This document shows positions 16,640 to 25,272 of a DNA stretch of 64,000 nt, in pieces (position 1 is the first letter of the stretch; each line of letters begins with the position of its first letter). Location: contig JACKPT010000006.1 of NCBI GenBank assembly GCA_024233345.1, positions 1 to 64,000 on the forward strand, given 5' to 3'. The DNA comes from Verrucomicrobiota bacterium (GTDB lineage: Bacteria; Verrucomicrobiota; Kiritimatiellia; CAIVKH01). The notes beneath the pieces were generated by a model. That model made no database searches, was not told the DNA's origin, and saw only the letters and a program-made list of their open reading frames with translations. The translations under genes and the position numbers were made by a program.

Positions 16640-17619
16640 CAGAGGTCCTCCAGATCGGCATCACGATGAATATGGGTGCCGGCTTCGCCGTCGACGGCCA
16701 ACTCAATATCCTCGGGGCGGGTAATGATAACATGCTTGCCCCCCGCCTCGATAAATTCAATGGCGGCTTGAATTTTGGGACCCATGCTTCCGGCCGGGAA
16801 CTGGCCGGCGGCCAGGTGCGCTTTCGCCTCCGACAGGGTCATCGAGGTGACCGGTCGTTCCTGCGGTGTGCCATAATCCAGCATGACATGATGCACCCCG
16901 GTTGAAATCAATAATTGATCGGCCCGAAGCTGGCGGGCCAGCAGGCTGGAAGCCTGATCCTTGTCAATCACGGCGGAAATGCCGCTGAGGGTTCCGTCCT
17001 CCTCGCGCACCACCGGAATTCCTCCGCCCCCGAGGGCAATGACCACGACATCGCGGGCCAGCAAATCACGGATCACCTTTTCTTCGATGATTTCAACCGC
17101 CCGGGGCGATGGAACCACCCGCCGCCAGCCCCGCCCGGCATCTTCTTTCAGCGTCCAGCCATCCCCATCGCGATGCCGGACCGCCTCCGCTTCCGTGTAA
17201 AATGGCCCGATCGGTTTGGCCGGGTCCGAGAAGGCAGGATCATCCCGATCGACCAGGGATTGGGTGATCACCGAGGCAATTTCCACCTCGACCTGTAGTT
17301 TGCGGCAGGCATTGCCGAGCGCCTGGGCAATCTGGTAGCCGATCGCGCCCTGGGTATCCGCGACACAGCTTTCGAGAGGGACTTGATGTAACTGTCCCTT
17401 GGCCAGCTCGGAACGGAGCAGGATGAAGCCAACCTGGGGGCCATTGCCATGGGTGATCACAATTCTGTAGCCGCGGCACACCAGCGGTGCGATATGGGCA
17501 CAGGTCTCGCCCGCCGCCCGGTATTGATCAAGAACCGACATGTGGTGGGCATCCTTGATCAGCGAATTGCCCCCAATGGCAATCACCACCAGCGGGCGCG
17601 ATGGCTGCAGCGTTGGCAT
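16639..17619 (-). CDS. arcC: Carbamate kinase (YqeA/ArcC family)
   Basis: Transfers phosphate between carbamoyl phosphate and ADP, giving ATP, carbon dioxide and ammonia in catabolic direction. The 326-residue protein has VVIAIGGNSL at the N-terminus, THGNGPQVGFIL, and ALGGGGIPVV, all amino acid kinase-family substrate loops of carbamate kinase. It lies four bases after ygeW and overlaps the PLP-enzyme gene, so it would use the carbamoyl phosphate released by the YgeW-type transcarbamoylase. No arginine deiminase gene is nearby. Confidence 0.93.
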   Translation of the reverse strand: MPTLQPSRPLVVIAIGGNSLIKDAHHMSVLDQYRAAGETCAHIAPLVCRGYRIVITHGNGPQVGFILLRSELAKGQLHQVPLESCVADTQGAIGYQIAQALGNACRKLQVEVEIASVITQSLVDRDDPAFSDPAKPIGPFYTEAEAVRHRDGDGWTLKEDAGRGWRRVVPSPRAVEIIEEKVIRDLLARDVVVIALGGGGIPVVREEDGTLSGISAVIDKDQASSLLARQLRADQLLISTGVHHVMLDYGTPQERPVTSMTLSEAKAHLAAGQFPAGSMGPKIQAAIEFIEAGGKHVIITRPEDIELAVDGEAGTHIHRDADLEDL

Positions 17620-17623
17620 GGCG

Positions 17624-18835
17624 TTACCCTATGTCGGCATAGCGAGAGGATCTGCCGATCAATTTTTCCAGCAACGCGGCGGGATCGGGAAACCGCTGCA
17701 ACAGCATCATCGCGGCAATGACAAACGGCTTGCCGCCTGCTTCGTGATAGGTGCGGAGACGGTAACGCTCAAAGACCGAGGCTGCGACCTCACCCTGCTT
17801 ACAGGACACGCCGGAAATATCCGCCGGCAAGCAATGCATATACAGGGCCTGGCCGTCCCGGGTCTGCTTCATGCGCGCCTCGGTGCACTCCCAGTCCACA
17901 TATTCCGCATTCCGTTTGAGGGCGACCTGTTCCAGGTCCTGAAGTCCGGCACGGTCCCCCGCCCGCAGCAGCGGTGTCCGTTTCTGCATGACCTCGTATG
18001 GAGCCCACGACTTGGGATAGACCACATCCGCGTCGGCAAAGGCATCCTCCATGGAATGGCTGTGGGTAAACGTACCGCCGGTTTCCCTGGCCTGCCGGGC
18101 GGAAAGTTCCACCACTTCAGGAATCAAATCATATCCCTCGGGATGGGCCAGATGTACATGCATGCCAAACCGGGACATCAAGCCGATGATCCCCTGGGGC
18201 ACTGACAAGGGTTTTCCATAACTGGGCGAATAGGCCCAGGTCATGGCGATCTTTTTCCCCTTGAGATTATCGAGCGAGCCAAACGTCTGTTTCAGCCAAA
18301 GCAGATCGGCCAGGGACTGGGTCGGGTGATCCACATCACTCTGCAGATTCACAATCGCCGGCCGTTGACCCAAAACGCCCTCGGCATGACTCTCATCCAG
18401 CGCCGCCGCCACCTCCCGCATGTACGCTTCCCCTTCCCCCAGGTACATGTCATCTCGGATACCCAGCACTTCGGTGCAGAAGGAGATCATGGTTGCGGTT
18501 TCGCGCACCGTCTCGCCATGGGCAATCTGAGACTTGCCCTCGTCCAGATCCTGAACCGCCAAACCGAGCATGTTCGCAGCGGAGCCAAAGGAAAACCGGG
18601 TCCGGGTTGAATTGTCCCGAAACAGGGAGACCGCGAGGCCGGAGTGAAAACAGCGCAGGTCACGGCCCGCCAGATACAGGCTTTGCAGAATTTCCGCGGT
18701 GGTCAACAGCGCCCTGAGTTCGTCTCCGGTTTTTTCCCAGGTGCAAAACAAATCCTTCTGGGGATAGGCTAGATCGAGTGTTTCCAGGCTCTTCAGCGCA
18801 GCCTCCGCGCTTAACTCATTCGATGGCTTCATCAT
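17624..18835 (-). CDS. ygeW: YgeW-type knotted carbamoyltransferase
   Basis: A 403-residue transcarbamoylase close to E. coli YgeW over its whole length. Diagnostic parts are SLFRDNSTRTRFSFGSA (carbamoyl-phosphate loop STRTR), DLDEGKSQIAHGETVRETA, VDHPTQSLADLLWLK, TWAYSPSYGKPLSVPQGI and MHCLPADISGVSC. YgeW is linked in recent work to anaerobic purine (uric acid) breakdown via 2,3-diaminopropionate ureido compounds. Here it leads a three-gene unit with carbamate kinase and a PLP enzyme, giving a route from a ureido compound to ATP, carbon dioxide and ammonia. None of the xanthine dehydrogenase-like genes that accompany it in E. coli are in the window. Confidence 0.92.
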   Translation of the reverse strand: MMKPSNELSAEAALKSLETLDLAYPQKDLFCTWEKTGDELRALLTTAEILQSLYLAGRDLRCFHSGLAVSLFRDNSTRTRFSFGSAANMLGLAVQDLDEGKSQIAHGETVRETATMISFCTEVLGIRDDMYLGEGEAYMREVAAALDESHAEGVLGQRPAIVNLQSDVDHPTQSLADLLWLKQTFGSLDNLKGKKIAMTWAYSPSYGKPLSVPQGIIGLMSRFGMHVHLAHPEGYDLIPEVVELSARQARETGGTFTHSHSMEDAFADADVVYPKSWAPYEVMQKRTPLLRAGDRAGLQDLEQVALKRNAEYVDWECTEARMKQTRDGQALYMHCLPADISGVSCKQGEVAASVFERYRLRTYHEAGGKPFVIAAMMLLQRFPDPAALLEKLIGRSSRYADIG

Positions 18836-18886
18836 AGTACCTTTCTTTTTTCATCACCGCCCCCCCTCAGTACACCGTCCAGCATG

Positions 18887-19933
18887 TCAGGTTTTTTCCC
18901 CCTGTCCATGCCGATTCAAGGCATGCTCGGGAATGGATTCCCGGGTGAGGCGCTGGCGGAACACATAATAGCTCCAGCCCTGATAGCCGAGAATGATGGG
19001 CACAAACAGCAAGGCAACCCCCAGCATCACCTTGAGGGTCAGGGGGCTGGAGGATGCATTGTAAATGGTCAGATGCCAGGCCGGGTCCAGACTCGAGAGC
19101 AGCACCCGCGGGAACAGCCCCTCAAAGACCACCACCGCGCCAAACAGGATGGTGAGGGAGGTGGCAATAAAGGCCCAGCCATCCCGCTCCATCCGCAAAA
19201 ACACCAGGATCGCAATATAGCTGCAGATCGCCAGCAAAGGCATGGTGCCCGGGACAACGCCCATCTGTTGATGAAAGTCGGTGGCGACATATCCGTAGGC
19301 CGCGAAGGCAATCAGAATCACCGCCGCCGGACCCCACAACCGCGCGGCGATCCCATGCGCACGTTCGCGCACCTCCCCCTCCGTGCGCAAACAGAGAAAT
19401 ACCGCGCCGTGCAAAGTAAAAACCGACAAAGAGGTCAGCCCCCCCAGCAGGGCATACGGATTGAGCAGATTCCAGAAACCGCCCGCGTAGTTCATATCCG
19501 CCCCAATCGGCACCCCACGGACAAAATTGGCAAACGCCACCCCCCACAAGAAGGCGGGAATAAAGCTGCCCCAGAACAGAAACTGATCACACATCCGCCG
19601 CCAGCGGGGGGCCTCGATCTTGCTGCGAAATTCAAACCCAACCGCCCGCAGAATCAGCGCGATCAGGATCAGGAACAGGGGAAGGTAAAATCCGCTGAAC
19701 AGGGTGGCATACCAGTGCGGAAAGGCCGCAAAGATTGCGCCTCCGGCGGTGATCAGCCACACCTCATTGCCGTCCCAGAAGGGGCCGACGGAGTTGATGA
19801 CCACTCTTCGGTCCGTGTCATCGCGACTCACAAAGGGCAAAAGAATGCCGACCCCGAAATCAAAACCTTCGAGGAAGAAATAGCCGATAAACAAAATGCT
19901 GATCAGAATAAACCAGATCGTATTGAGGTCCAT
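18887..19933 (-). CDS. cydB: Cytochrome bd ubiquinol oxidase subunit II
   Basis: Membrane subunit of the high-affinity quinol oxidase that reduces oxygen without pumping protons. The 348-residue protein has eight or so hydrophobic helices and starts DLNTIWFILISILFIGYFFL with EGFDFGVGIL, the family signature; VGPFWDGNEVWLITAGGAIF is also typical. It follows cydA by 21 bases. No cydX-like small gene is seen downstream. Presence of bd oxidase suggests life at low oxygen. Confidence 0.96.
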   Translation of the reverse strand: MDLNTIWFILISILFIGYFFLEGFDFGVGILLPFVSRDDTDRRVVINSVGPFWDGNEVWLITAGGAIFAAFPHWYATLFSGFYLPLFLILIALILRAVGFEFRSKIEAPRWRRMCDQFLFWGSFIPAFLWGVAFANFVRGVPIGADMNYAGGFWNLLNPYALLGGLTSLSVFTLHGAVFLCLRTEGEVRERAHGIAARLWGPAAVILIAFAAYGYVATDFHQQMGVVPGTMPLLAICSYIAILVFLRMERDGWAFIATSLTILFGAVVVFEGLFPRVLLSSLDPAWHLTIYNASSSPLTLKVMLGVALLFVPIILGYQGWSYYVFRQRLTRESIPEHALNRHGQGEKT

Positions 19934-19954
19934 GATTCGCTCCGTGAAAAAGGG

Positions 19955-21337
19955 TTAGTAAGCGTGGGTTCCGTCGAGATGGGCCATGGTACGGGGAGGT
20001 TCCCCCGCCCTCGCCGGCCGGGCAAATTTGTACACCAAAGAGAACCCGAGGGCGGCCAGCAGACCATAAATGACCGTGAACCCGGCCATGGAAATCCAGA
20101 GGGTGCCGGGTCCCACCACCGGAGAAACCCCATCGACGGTTTTCAGCAGACCGTAAACCATCCATGGCTGGCGCCCCAGCTCCGACACCATCCAACCCGC
20201 CGTGTTTGCCGCAAACGGCAAAAACAGCGCAAGGGACGCGACCCGCAAATACCCGGTCCGGGTTTCCAGCTTTCCCGCCCACCAGTTCCAGAGTCCACGC
20301 AAGGAAAGGAGGATGAAGAACACACCAAGGCCAACCATCAGCCGGAAACTCCAGTAGACGATGGCCACCGGTGGCACATAATCCCCCGGGCCATGCGCCG
20401 CCTCCATCTCCGCCTGAAGCTCCTTCATGCCCTTGACCTCACCGGTCAGATTATTGTGGGCCAGAATACTCAGGACATACGGCATTCGGAATTCCCGTAT
20501 GCTGGACATGTTTTCCCGGTCGTGCAGGGCGAACAGGGACATGCTGGCCGGGCCTTCGGTTTCCCACAAACCCTCCATCGCCGCGAGTTTCATCGGCTGG
20601 GTTGCCACGGTTTCCTGGGCCTGGGTGTGGCCGGTGGTGGCCACGGCAAGGCTGGCCACCGCCGTGAACACCAGGGCAATCTGTGCGGACCGGGCAAACA
20701 GATCCGCCCGGTGCTTGTGGAGCAGATTCCAGGCACTGATCCCCAGCACAAACAAACCGCCGGTCACAAACCCGGCCAGAATGGTGTGGGGTATCTGTAC
20801 CAACGCCCGCTCGTTCAACAGAATGGCGACCAGATCCTGCAATTCCGCCCGGCCATTGCGCAGGACATACCCCACCGGCACCTGCATCCAGGCATTGGCG
20901 AGAAGGATCCATACCGAGGACAGGCTGGACGCCAGGGCAACTAACCAGATGCAGGCCAGATGCACCGCCTTGGGAAGACGTGTCCACCCAAACAACCACA
21001 GCCCCAGAAATGTCGATTCGACAAAAAACGCGGTCAGGGCCTCGATGGCCAGTGGAATGCCAAAAATATCCCCGACAAACCGTGAATAGCCAGACCAGTT
21101 CATGCCGAATTGAAACTCCTGAACAATACCGGTCACCACCCCAAGGGTGAACAGGATCACAAATAACTTGCCCCAGAACAGGGTCATCTCCTTGTACAGG
21201 TCCTTCCCCGTCCGGTAGTAAAAGGACTGCATGATCGCCACCAGCATCGAAAGCCCCAGGGTCAGGGGGACAAAAATGAAATGGTAAACCGTGGTGATCC
21301 CAAACTGCCATCGCGCCAAACTAAGTGCATCCATCAT
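19955..21337 (-). CDS. cydA: Cytochrome bd ubiquinol oxidase subunit I
   Basis: Haem-bearing subunit (b558, b595, d) with the quinol site. At 460 residues it is the short Q-loop form. Seen are LARWQFGITTVYHFIFVPLT (first helix with a haem-ligand histidine), GMNWSGYSRFVGDIFGIPLA with EALTAFFVEST, and SELGRQPWMVYGLLKT, the GRQPW motif. The double ATG at 21337/21334 follows AGAGAGAAGAAG; sequence further upstream in frame lacks coding character and is rejected. Operon with cydB; the 290 bases to the divergent corA must hold its promoter. Confidence 0.95.
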   Translation of the reverse strand: MMDALSLARWQFGITTVYHFIFVPLTLGLSMLVAIMQSFYYRTGKDLYKEMTLFWGKLFVILFTLGVVTGIVQEFQFGMNWSGYSRFVGDIFGIPLAIEALTAFFVESTFLGLWLFGWTRLPKAVHLACIWLVALASSLSSVWILLANAWMQVPVGYVLRNGRAELQDLVAILLNERALVQIPHTILAGFVTGGLFVLGISAWNLLHKHRADLFARSAQIALVFTAVASLAVATTGHTQAQETVATQPMKLAAMEGLWETEGPASMSLFALHDRENMSSIREFRMPYVLSILAHNNLTGEVKGMKELQAEMEAAHGPGDYVPPVAIVYWSFRLMVGLGVFFILLSLRGLWNWWAGKLETRTGYLRVASLALFLPFAANTAGWMVSELGRQPWMVYGLLKTVDGVSPVVGPGTLWISMAGFTVIYGLLAALGFSLVYKFARPARAGEPPRTMAHLDGTHAY

Positions 21338-21624
21338 TGCTTCTTCTCTCTTCGGTCCATTGTTGAAGGGATACCCTACAACAGATGGTCCGGTTTGGCG
21401 ATGTGGAGAAATGCCCGGCGCTCCACTTTTTTTTACCGGGACTTCCCCGATAAACTCCTCATCCAGCCCCGGTGGATTTGCCCCCACAGAATTTTAACTT
21501 TTCCCGCAATGTAAACGGGTTATGCTATGGGCGTGTACACGGATAGGTTTGGCTTACATTCCGGGGCAAGCCGGAGGCGAGGGCGCGGGTCGGTCGGTCG
21601 TGATCGACAGGACGGGCCCCCGTC

Positions 21625-22593
21625 ATGATTCGTTCGTTTGTATTCAGCCAGGGGAAACTGGTCGGGGAGAATCTCGGCCTGGACTTTATCAAGACCATGC
21701 TGTTCGACGACGACGCCCAGATCTGGGTGGACCTCGAAAACCCCACCGACGCAGAAGCGACCAACCTGCTCGACCAGATCTTCAATTTCCACCCCCTCGC
21801 CATTGAGGACTGCCTGCTGGTTTCCGAGCAACCCAAGATCGATGAGTATGACCGATACCTGTTCATGATCCTGCATGCCCCGAATTTTGAAATCAAAGAA
21901 CGGCAATTTTCTCCGGTCGAACTGGATCTGTTCATCGGGAAAAACTTTCTGGTGTCCTTCCACCGAGCGCCCATGCAGTGCATCGCCAACACCATTGACC
22001 GGATCCGTAAAAATGCCGCCGCCGTGGCCCGGGCGCCTGACCGGCTCAGCTACACCCTGATTGACTTTCTGCTCGACAACTTTGAGCCCGCAGTGGACCA
22101 GATCTCCGCCGAGATCACGGACATGGAGCAAAACATCCTCAGCATCAAGGCCACCCACATTCTCGAGGATGTCATTGAACTCAAAAACGAGGTCCGGAGT
22201 GTGCGCCAGATCGCCAATCCGCAACGGGAGGTCATCGGGCGCATTGCCCGGGGCGAATTCAAGCTGGTGCGCCCCCATCTGCTCCCCTACTACCGGGATC
22301 TGCTGGACCGGCTCAAGCGGACAACCGACCTCACCGACATGTACCGGGAATCCCTGAACAACCTGCTCCAGGTCCATCTCAACCTCCAGCAAATGCAGGT
22401 CAACCAGGTGATCAAAGTGCTCACCGTGCTTGCCACCCTGAGCCTTCCCCTGGTCGCGGTCACCAGTTTCTATGGGATGAACTTTGCCATGCCGGAACTG
22501 AAATGGCACTACCCGCACCTCTGGGTCCTCGCAATCACCCTGTTTTTCACCGGGATGATTTACCTTTTCCTGAAACAAAAAAAATGGCTCTAA
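21625..22593 (+). CDS. corA: CorA-family magnesium/cobalt transporter
   Basis: Divalent cation channel of 322 residues. The N-terminal two thirds form the cytoplasmic funnel (FNFHPLAIEDCLLVSEQPK, typical of the family). Two C-terminal transmembrane helices carry the GMN signature YGMNFAMPEL at about residues 287-296, and the basic end LFLKQKKWL follows helix 2. Function could be Mg, Co or Ni uptake. The gene is 22 bases upstream of phoH2. Confidence 0.92.
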   Translation: MIRSFVFSQGKLVGENLGLDFIKTMLFDDDAQIWVDLENPTDAEATNLLDQIFNFHPLAIEDCLLVSEQPKIDEYDRYLFMILHAPNFEIKERQFSPVELDLFIGKNFLVSFHRAPMQCIANTIDRIRKNAAAVARAPDRLSYTLIDFLLDNFEPAVDQISAEITDMEQNILSIKATHILEDVIELKNEVRSVRQIANPQREVIGRIARGEFKLVRPHLLPYYRDLLDRLKRTTDLTDMYRESLNNLLQVHLNLQQMQVNQVIKVLTVLATLSLPLVAVTSFYGMNFAMPELKWHYPHLWVLAITLFFTGMIYLFLKQKKWL

Positions 22594-22615
22594 CCCTGAC
22601 AAGGATTCTGCCTGC

Positions 22616-23914
22616 ATGAAGAAAACCTACATCCTCGACACCAACATCCTTCTGCACGACCCCGGCGCGATCTTTCACTTCGAGGACAACAATGTGGTCA
22701 TCCCCCTCAAGGTCATCGAGGAAATCGACAAATTCAAGCGCGACCAGTCCGAACTCGGACGCAACGCCCGCGAAGTCTCCCGGGCCCTTGACCGCATCCG
22801 CGAACAGGGCAACCTGTCCCGGGGGGTCCCCCTCCCCGGGGGCGGTGTACTGCGCATCGGGTTTCCCGGAAGCAGCACGCACATTCTGGACCATGCCAAG
22901 ACCGCCGATGATCAGATCCTGAAACTCTCCGTCGAACTCAATGAGCACGAGGAGGAAAAGCCGATCATTGTGGTCAGCAAGGATATCAACCTACGCCTCA
23001 AGGCCGATGCGCTCGGACTCTCCGCCGAGGACTATGAGACCGACCAGGTCAATGTCGATGAACTGTTTCAGGGCCATACCGAATGGGTGATCACCCCCGG
23101 CCAAATGGAAATCTTCCGCACCCAGGGCCAGCTCGGAGTCGAAGACACCACCTTTTCCGCCAATCAATATGTCATGATCATCGACGAGGGAGATGTCACC
23201 CATACCATTCTTACCCGGTACGATAAGGCCTTGAATTGCGTGGTCCCCCTGGTGCCGGTGCCCGATGAAATCAAGAATATCCAGCCCCGGAACCGGGAAC
23301 AGCACTATGCCATGGATGCCCTGCTCAATGACGACATCAAGCTGGTCACCGTGATTGGCAAGGCCGGCACCGGCAAAACCCTCCTCGCGGTCGCCGCCGC
23401 CCTCCACAAAACAATCGATCAGAAATCGTTTCGGAAGATGCTGATCTGCCGCCCCACCATTCCGATGGGCAAAGACATCGGGTTCCTTCCCGGAACCCTC
23501 GAGGAAAAATTGACCCCGTGGATGCAACCGATCTATGACGCGATGGATCTGATCTCCAATGGCAAGCGAACCAGCCGGTTCGGCAAGGACAACATGGAGG
23601 AAAACGACAAGGTCGGCATCGAACCCCTGACCTACATCCGGGGACGATCCATTCCCAATCAGTTCATTGTGGTCGACGAAGCCCAGAACCTCAGTCCGCT
23701 CGAAGCCAAAACCGTCCTCACCCGGGTTGGCCCCGGCACCAAGATTGTCCTCACCGGGGACATCTACCAGATCGACAATCCCTACGTGGACAGCATGTCC
23801 AACGGTCTCACCGCCATCGTGGAAAAATTCCGCAGCGAAGCCATCGCCGCCCATATCGTCCTCAACCGCGGCGTCCGCTCCGAGGTTGCCGACCTTGCCG
23901 CCAATCTTCTTTAG
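22616..23914 (+). CDS. PhoH2-like protein: PIN domain fused to PhoH ATPase
   Basis: A 432-residue fusion of an N-terminal PIN-type ribonuclease domain (KTYILDTNILLHDPGAI, residues 1 to about 130, with acidic residues for metal binding) and a C-terminal PhoH ATPase/helicase domain (Walker A GKAGTGKTLL, Walker B FIVVDEAQN). Such proteins unwind and cut RNA; in Mycobacterium phoH2 pairs with an antitoxin phoAT. No antitoxin-sized gene lies directly upstream here, where corA ends 22 bases before. The YlaK-type annotation fits equally well. Confidence 0.92.
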   Translation: MKKTYILDTNILLHDPGAIFHFEDNNVVIPLKVIEEIDKFKRDQSELGRNAREVSRALDRIREQGNLSRGVPLPGGGVLRIGFPGSSTHILDHAKTADDQILKLSVELNEHEEEKPIIVVSKDINLRLKADALGLSAEDYETDQVNVDELFQGHTEWVITPGQMEIFRTQGQLGVEDTTFSANQYVMIIDEGDVTHTILTRYDKALNCVVPLVPVPDEIKNIQPRNREQHYAMDALLNDDIKLVTVIGKAGTGKTLLAVAAALHKTIDQKSFRKMLICRPTIPMGKDIGFLPGTLEEKLTPWMQPIYDAMDLISNGKRTSRFGKDNMEENDKVGIEPLTYIRGRSIPNQFIVVDEAQNLSPLEAKTVLTRVGPGTKIVLTGDIYQIDNPYVDSMSNGLTAIVEKFRSEAIAAHIVLNRGVRSEVADLAANLL

Positions 23915-23991
23915 GAACGGGATTTTTCAGACGGGGACTCGCGGCGGGGGGGGGCGGACACACGCCAGCGTTTATGGGAAAGGTTGCAAAA

Positions 23992-25074
23992 ATGACGGGA
24001 GACGAAACCCGGATCAACGCCCCCGAAAAGTTCTCCCCGAAGGTTTCGGTGATCGTTCCCGTGTATCGGGGCGAGGAGACCCTGCAAAGATGCCTGGACA
24101 GCTTGCTGGGTCAGTCGCTGGATCAAATCGAAGTGATCGTGGTCGATGATGGTTCGCCGGGAAAACTTGACCAGCTCATGGCCGGGTATCTGGCCGCTGA
24201 CCACCGGGTGCGCGTCATTCGGCATGAAGATAATCGGGGTGTCTATGCCGCCCGCATTACGGGATCCAGACAGGCCCGCGGAGAATACCTGGTACACATG
24301 GATTGCGATGACTACGCGGAGCCGGACATGATGCTGGAAATGCACCGCCATGCCCGTGCGGGAAATTTTGATATCGTGGAATGCAACGCGAAAGAAATCC
24401 CTCTGCAAGGAGGGGATTTTCAACTGTGCGATCACTACGAGCATCAACAGCTGTATGCGCCGCAACTGCAGGACGCCTTCTTCACCGGCAAGATTCAGCC
24501 CACCCTGTGGAATAAGCTCATCCGGAAATCCCTGTGGGACGAAAGCGCAGGGTCACGGCAGGTGGACCGACGCCTCTGCAATCGAGAGGACCTGTTGATA
24601 ACCGCGGATGTATTCAAGCAGGCATCCAGCTATATGTACCTTCCCCAAGTTCACTATATCCATCCCCGGAGATCCGGATCACTTAGCCACTGTTCCGCTG
24701 AAAAAGGAAGCCACAACCCGGTGGGCGACATCCTGTATGTCCTGAAAACCATGCTCCAGGATGATGCGATGGGCATACGAGAAATCCCCGAGCGACTCGA
24801 TCACGTCCTGTCTGTCGCTGCCCTCGACATCGAATGGTGCGCCCGTCATTTGCCCCAGTTGCAGGATTGGCCCACCGAAAGGATGGATTCTCTGGAGGAT
24901 CAGGATCTCCTGACTGAAATCATCCGGCGCCAGGTACTGCAAAAACCAAAGGTCGCCCACGACCTGCTTGCCCAGCTGACTGCCACGGAGCACAGCTTAC
25001 ACACCATCCGCTCCAGCCGAATCTGGAGAAGCACAGCCCCACTTCGCAGTCTTTTGGATCGATGGTGGACCTAA
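23992..25074 (+). CDS. Glycosyltransferase family 2
   Basis: GT-A fold glycosyltransferase of 360 residues. VSVIVPVYRGEETLQRCLDS and IEVIVVDDGSPGK form the nucleotide-sugar site, and MDCDDYAEPDM the DxD motif. The C-terminal end has SSRIWRSTAPLRSLLDRW, a tail common in cell-surface rhamnan and polysaccharide glycosyltransferases. The second of two ATGs, at 23992, has GGGAAAGG eight bases upstream and I take it as the start. Acts probably on an external polysaccharide; acceptor unknown. Confidence 0.86.
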   Translation: MTGDETRINAPEKFSPKVSVIVPVYRGEETLQRCLDSLLGQSLDQIEVIVVDDGSPGKLDQLMAGYLAADHRVRVIRHEDNRGVYAARITGSRQARGEYLVHMDCDDYAEPDMMLEMHRHARAGNFDIVECNAKEIPLQGGDFQLCDHYEHQQLYAPQLQDAFFTGKIQPTLWNKLIRKSLWDESAGSRQVDRRLCNREDLLITADVFKQASSYMYLPQVHYIHPRRSGSLSHCSAEKGSHNPVGDILYVLKTMLQDDAMGIREIPERLDHVLSVAALDIEWCARHLPQLQDWPTERMDSLEDQDLLTEIIRRQVLQKPKVAHDLLAQLTATEHSLHTIRSSRIWRSTAPLRSLLDRWWT

Positions 25075-25272
25075 ACCCGGCATCGGGGATGAAGAAGAGC
25101 CGACCCGCAGCCCCGTAGCCGTCAAAACAAGGGCGGAGCAGATTCTATACAGTGTGTCCATAGCCCCCTCTGAATGGAGTTTTCTGCCTTGCGAGTTTAC
25201 AGCATTCCACGCTTCGGGTAGTTTCGGCTTGCCCGGGGTGATGCGAGCGAGAAAGGAAGTCGGCAAAAACTC

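Noticed and set aside
18884..20944. Long open frame of 686 codons on the plus strand
   Set aside because: Antisense to cydB and cydA, both of which are certain; the translation is Gly/His/Gln/Arg-rich and has no domain character.
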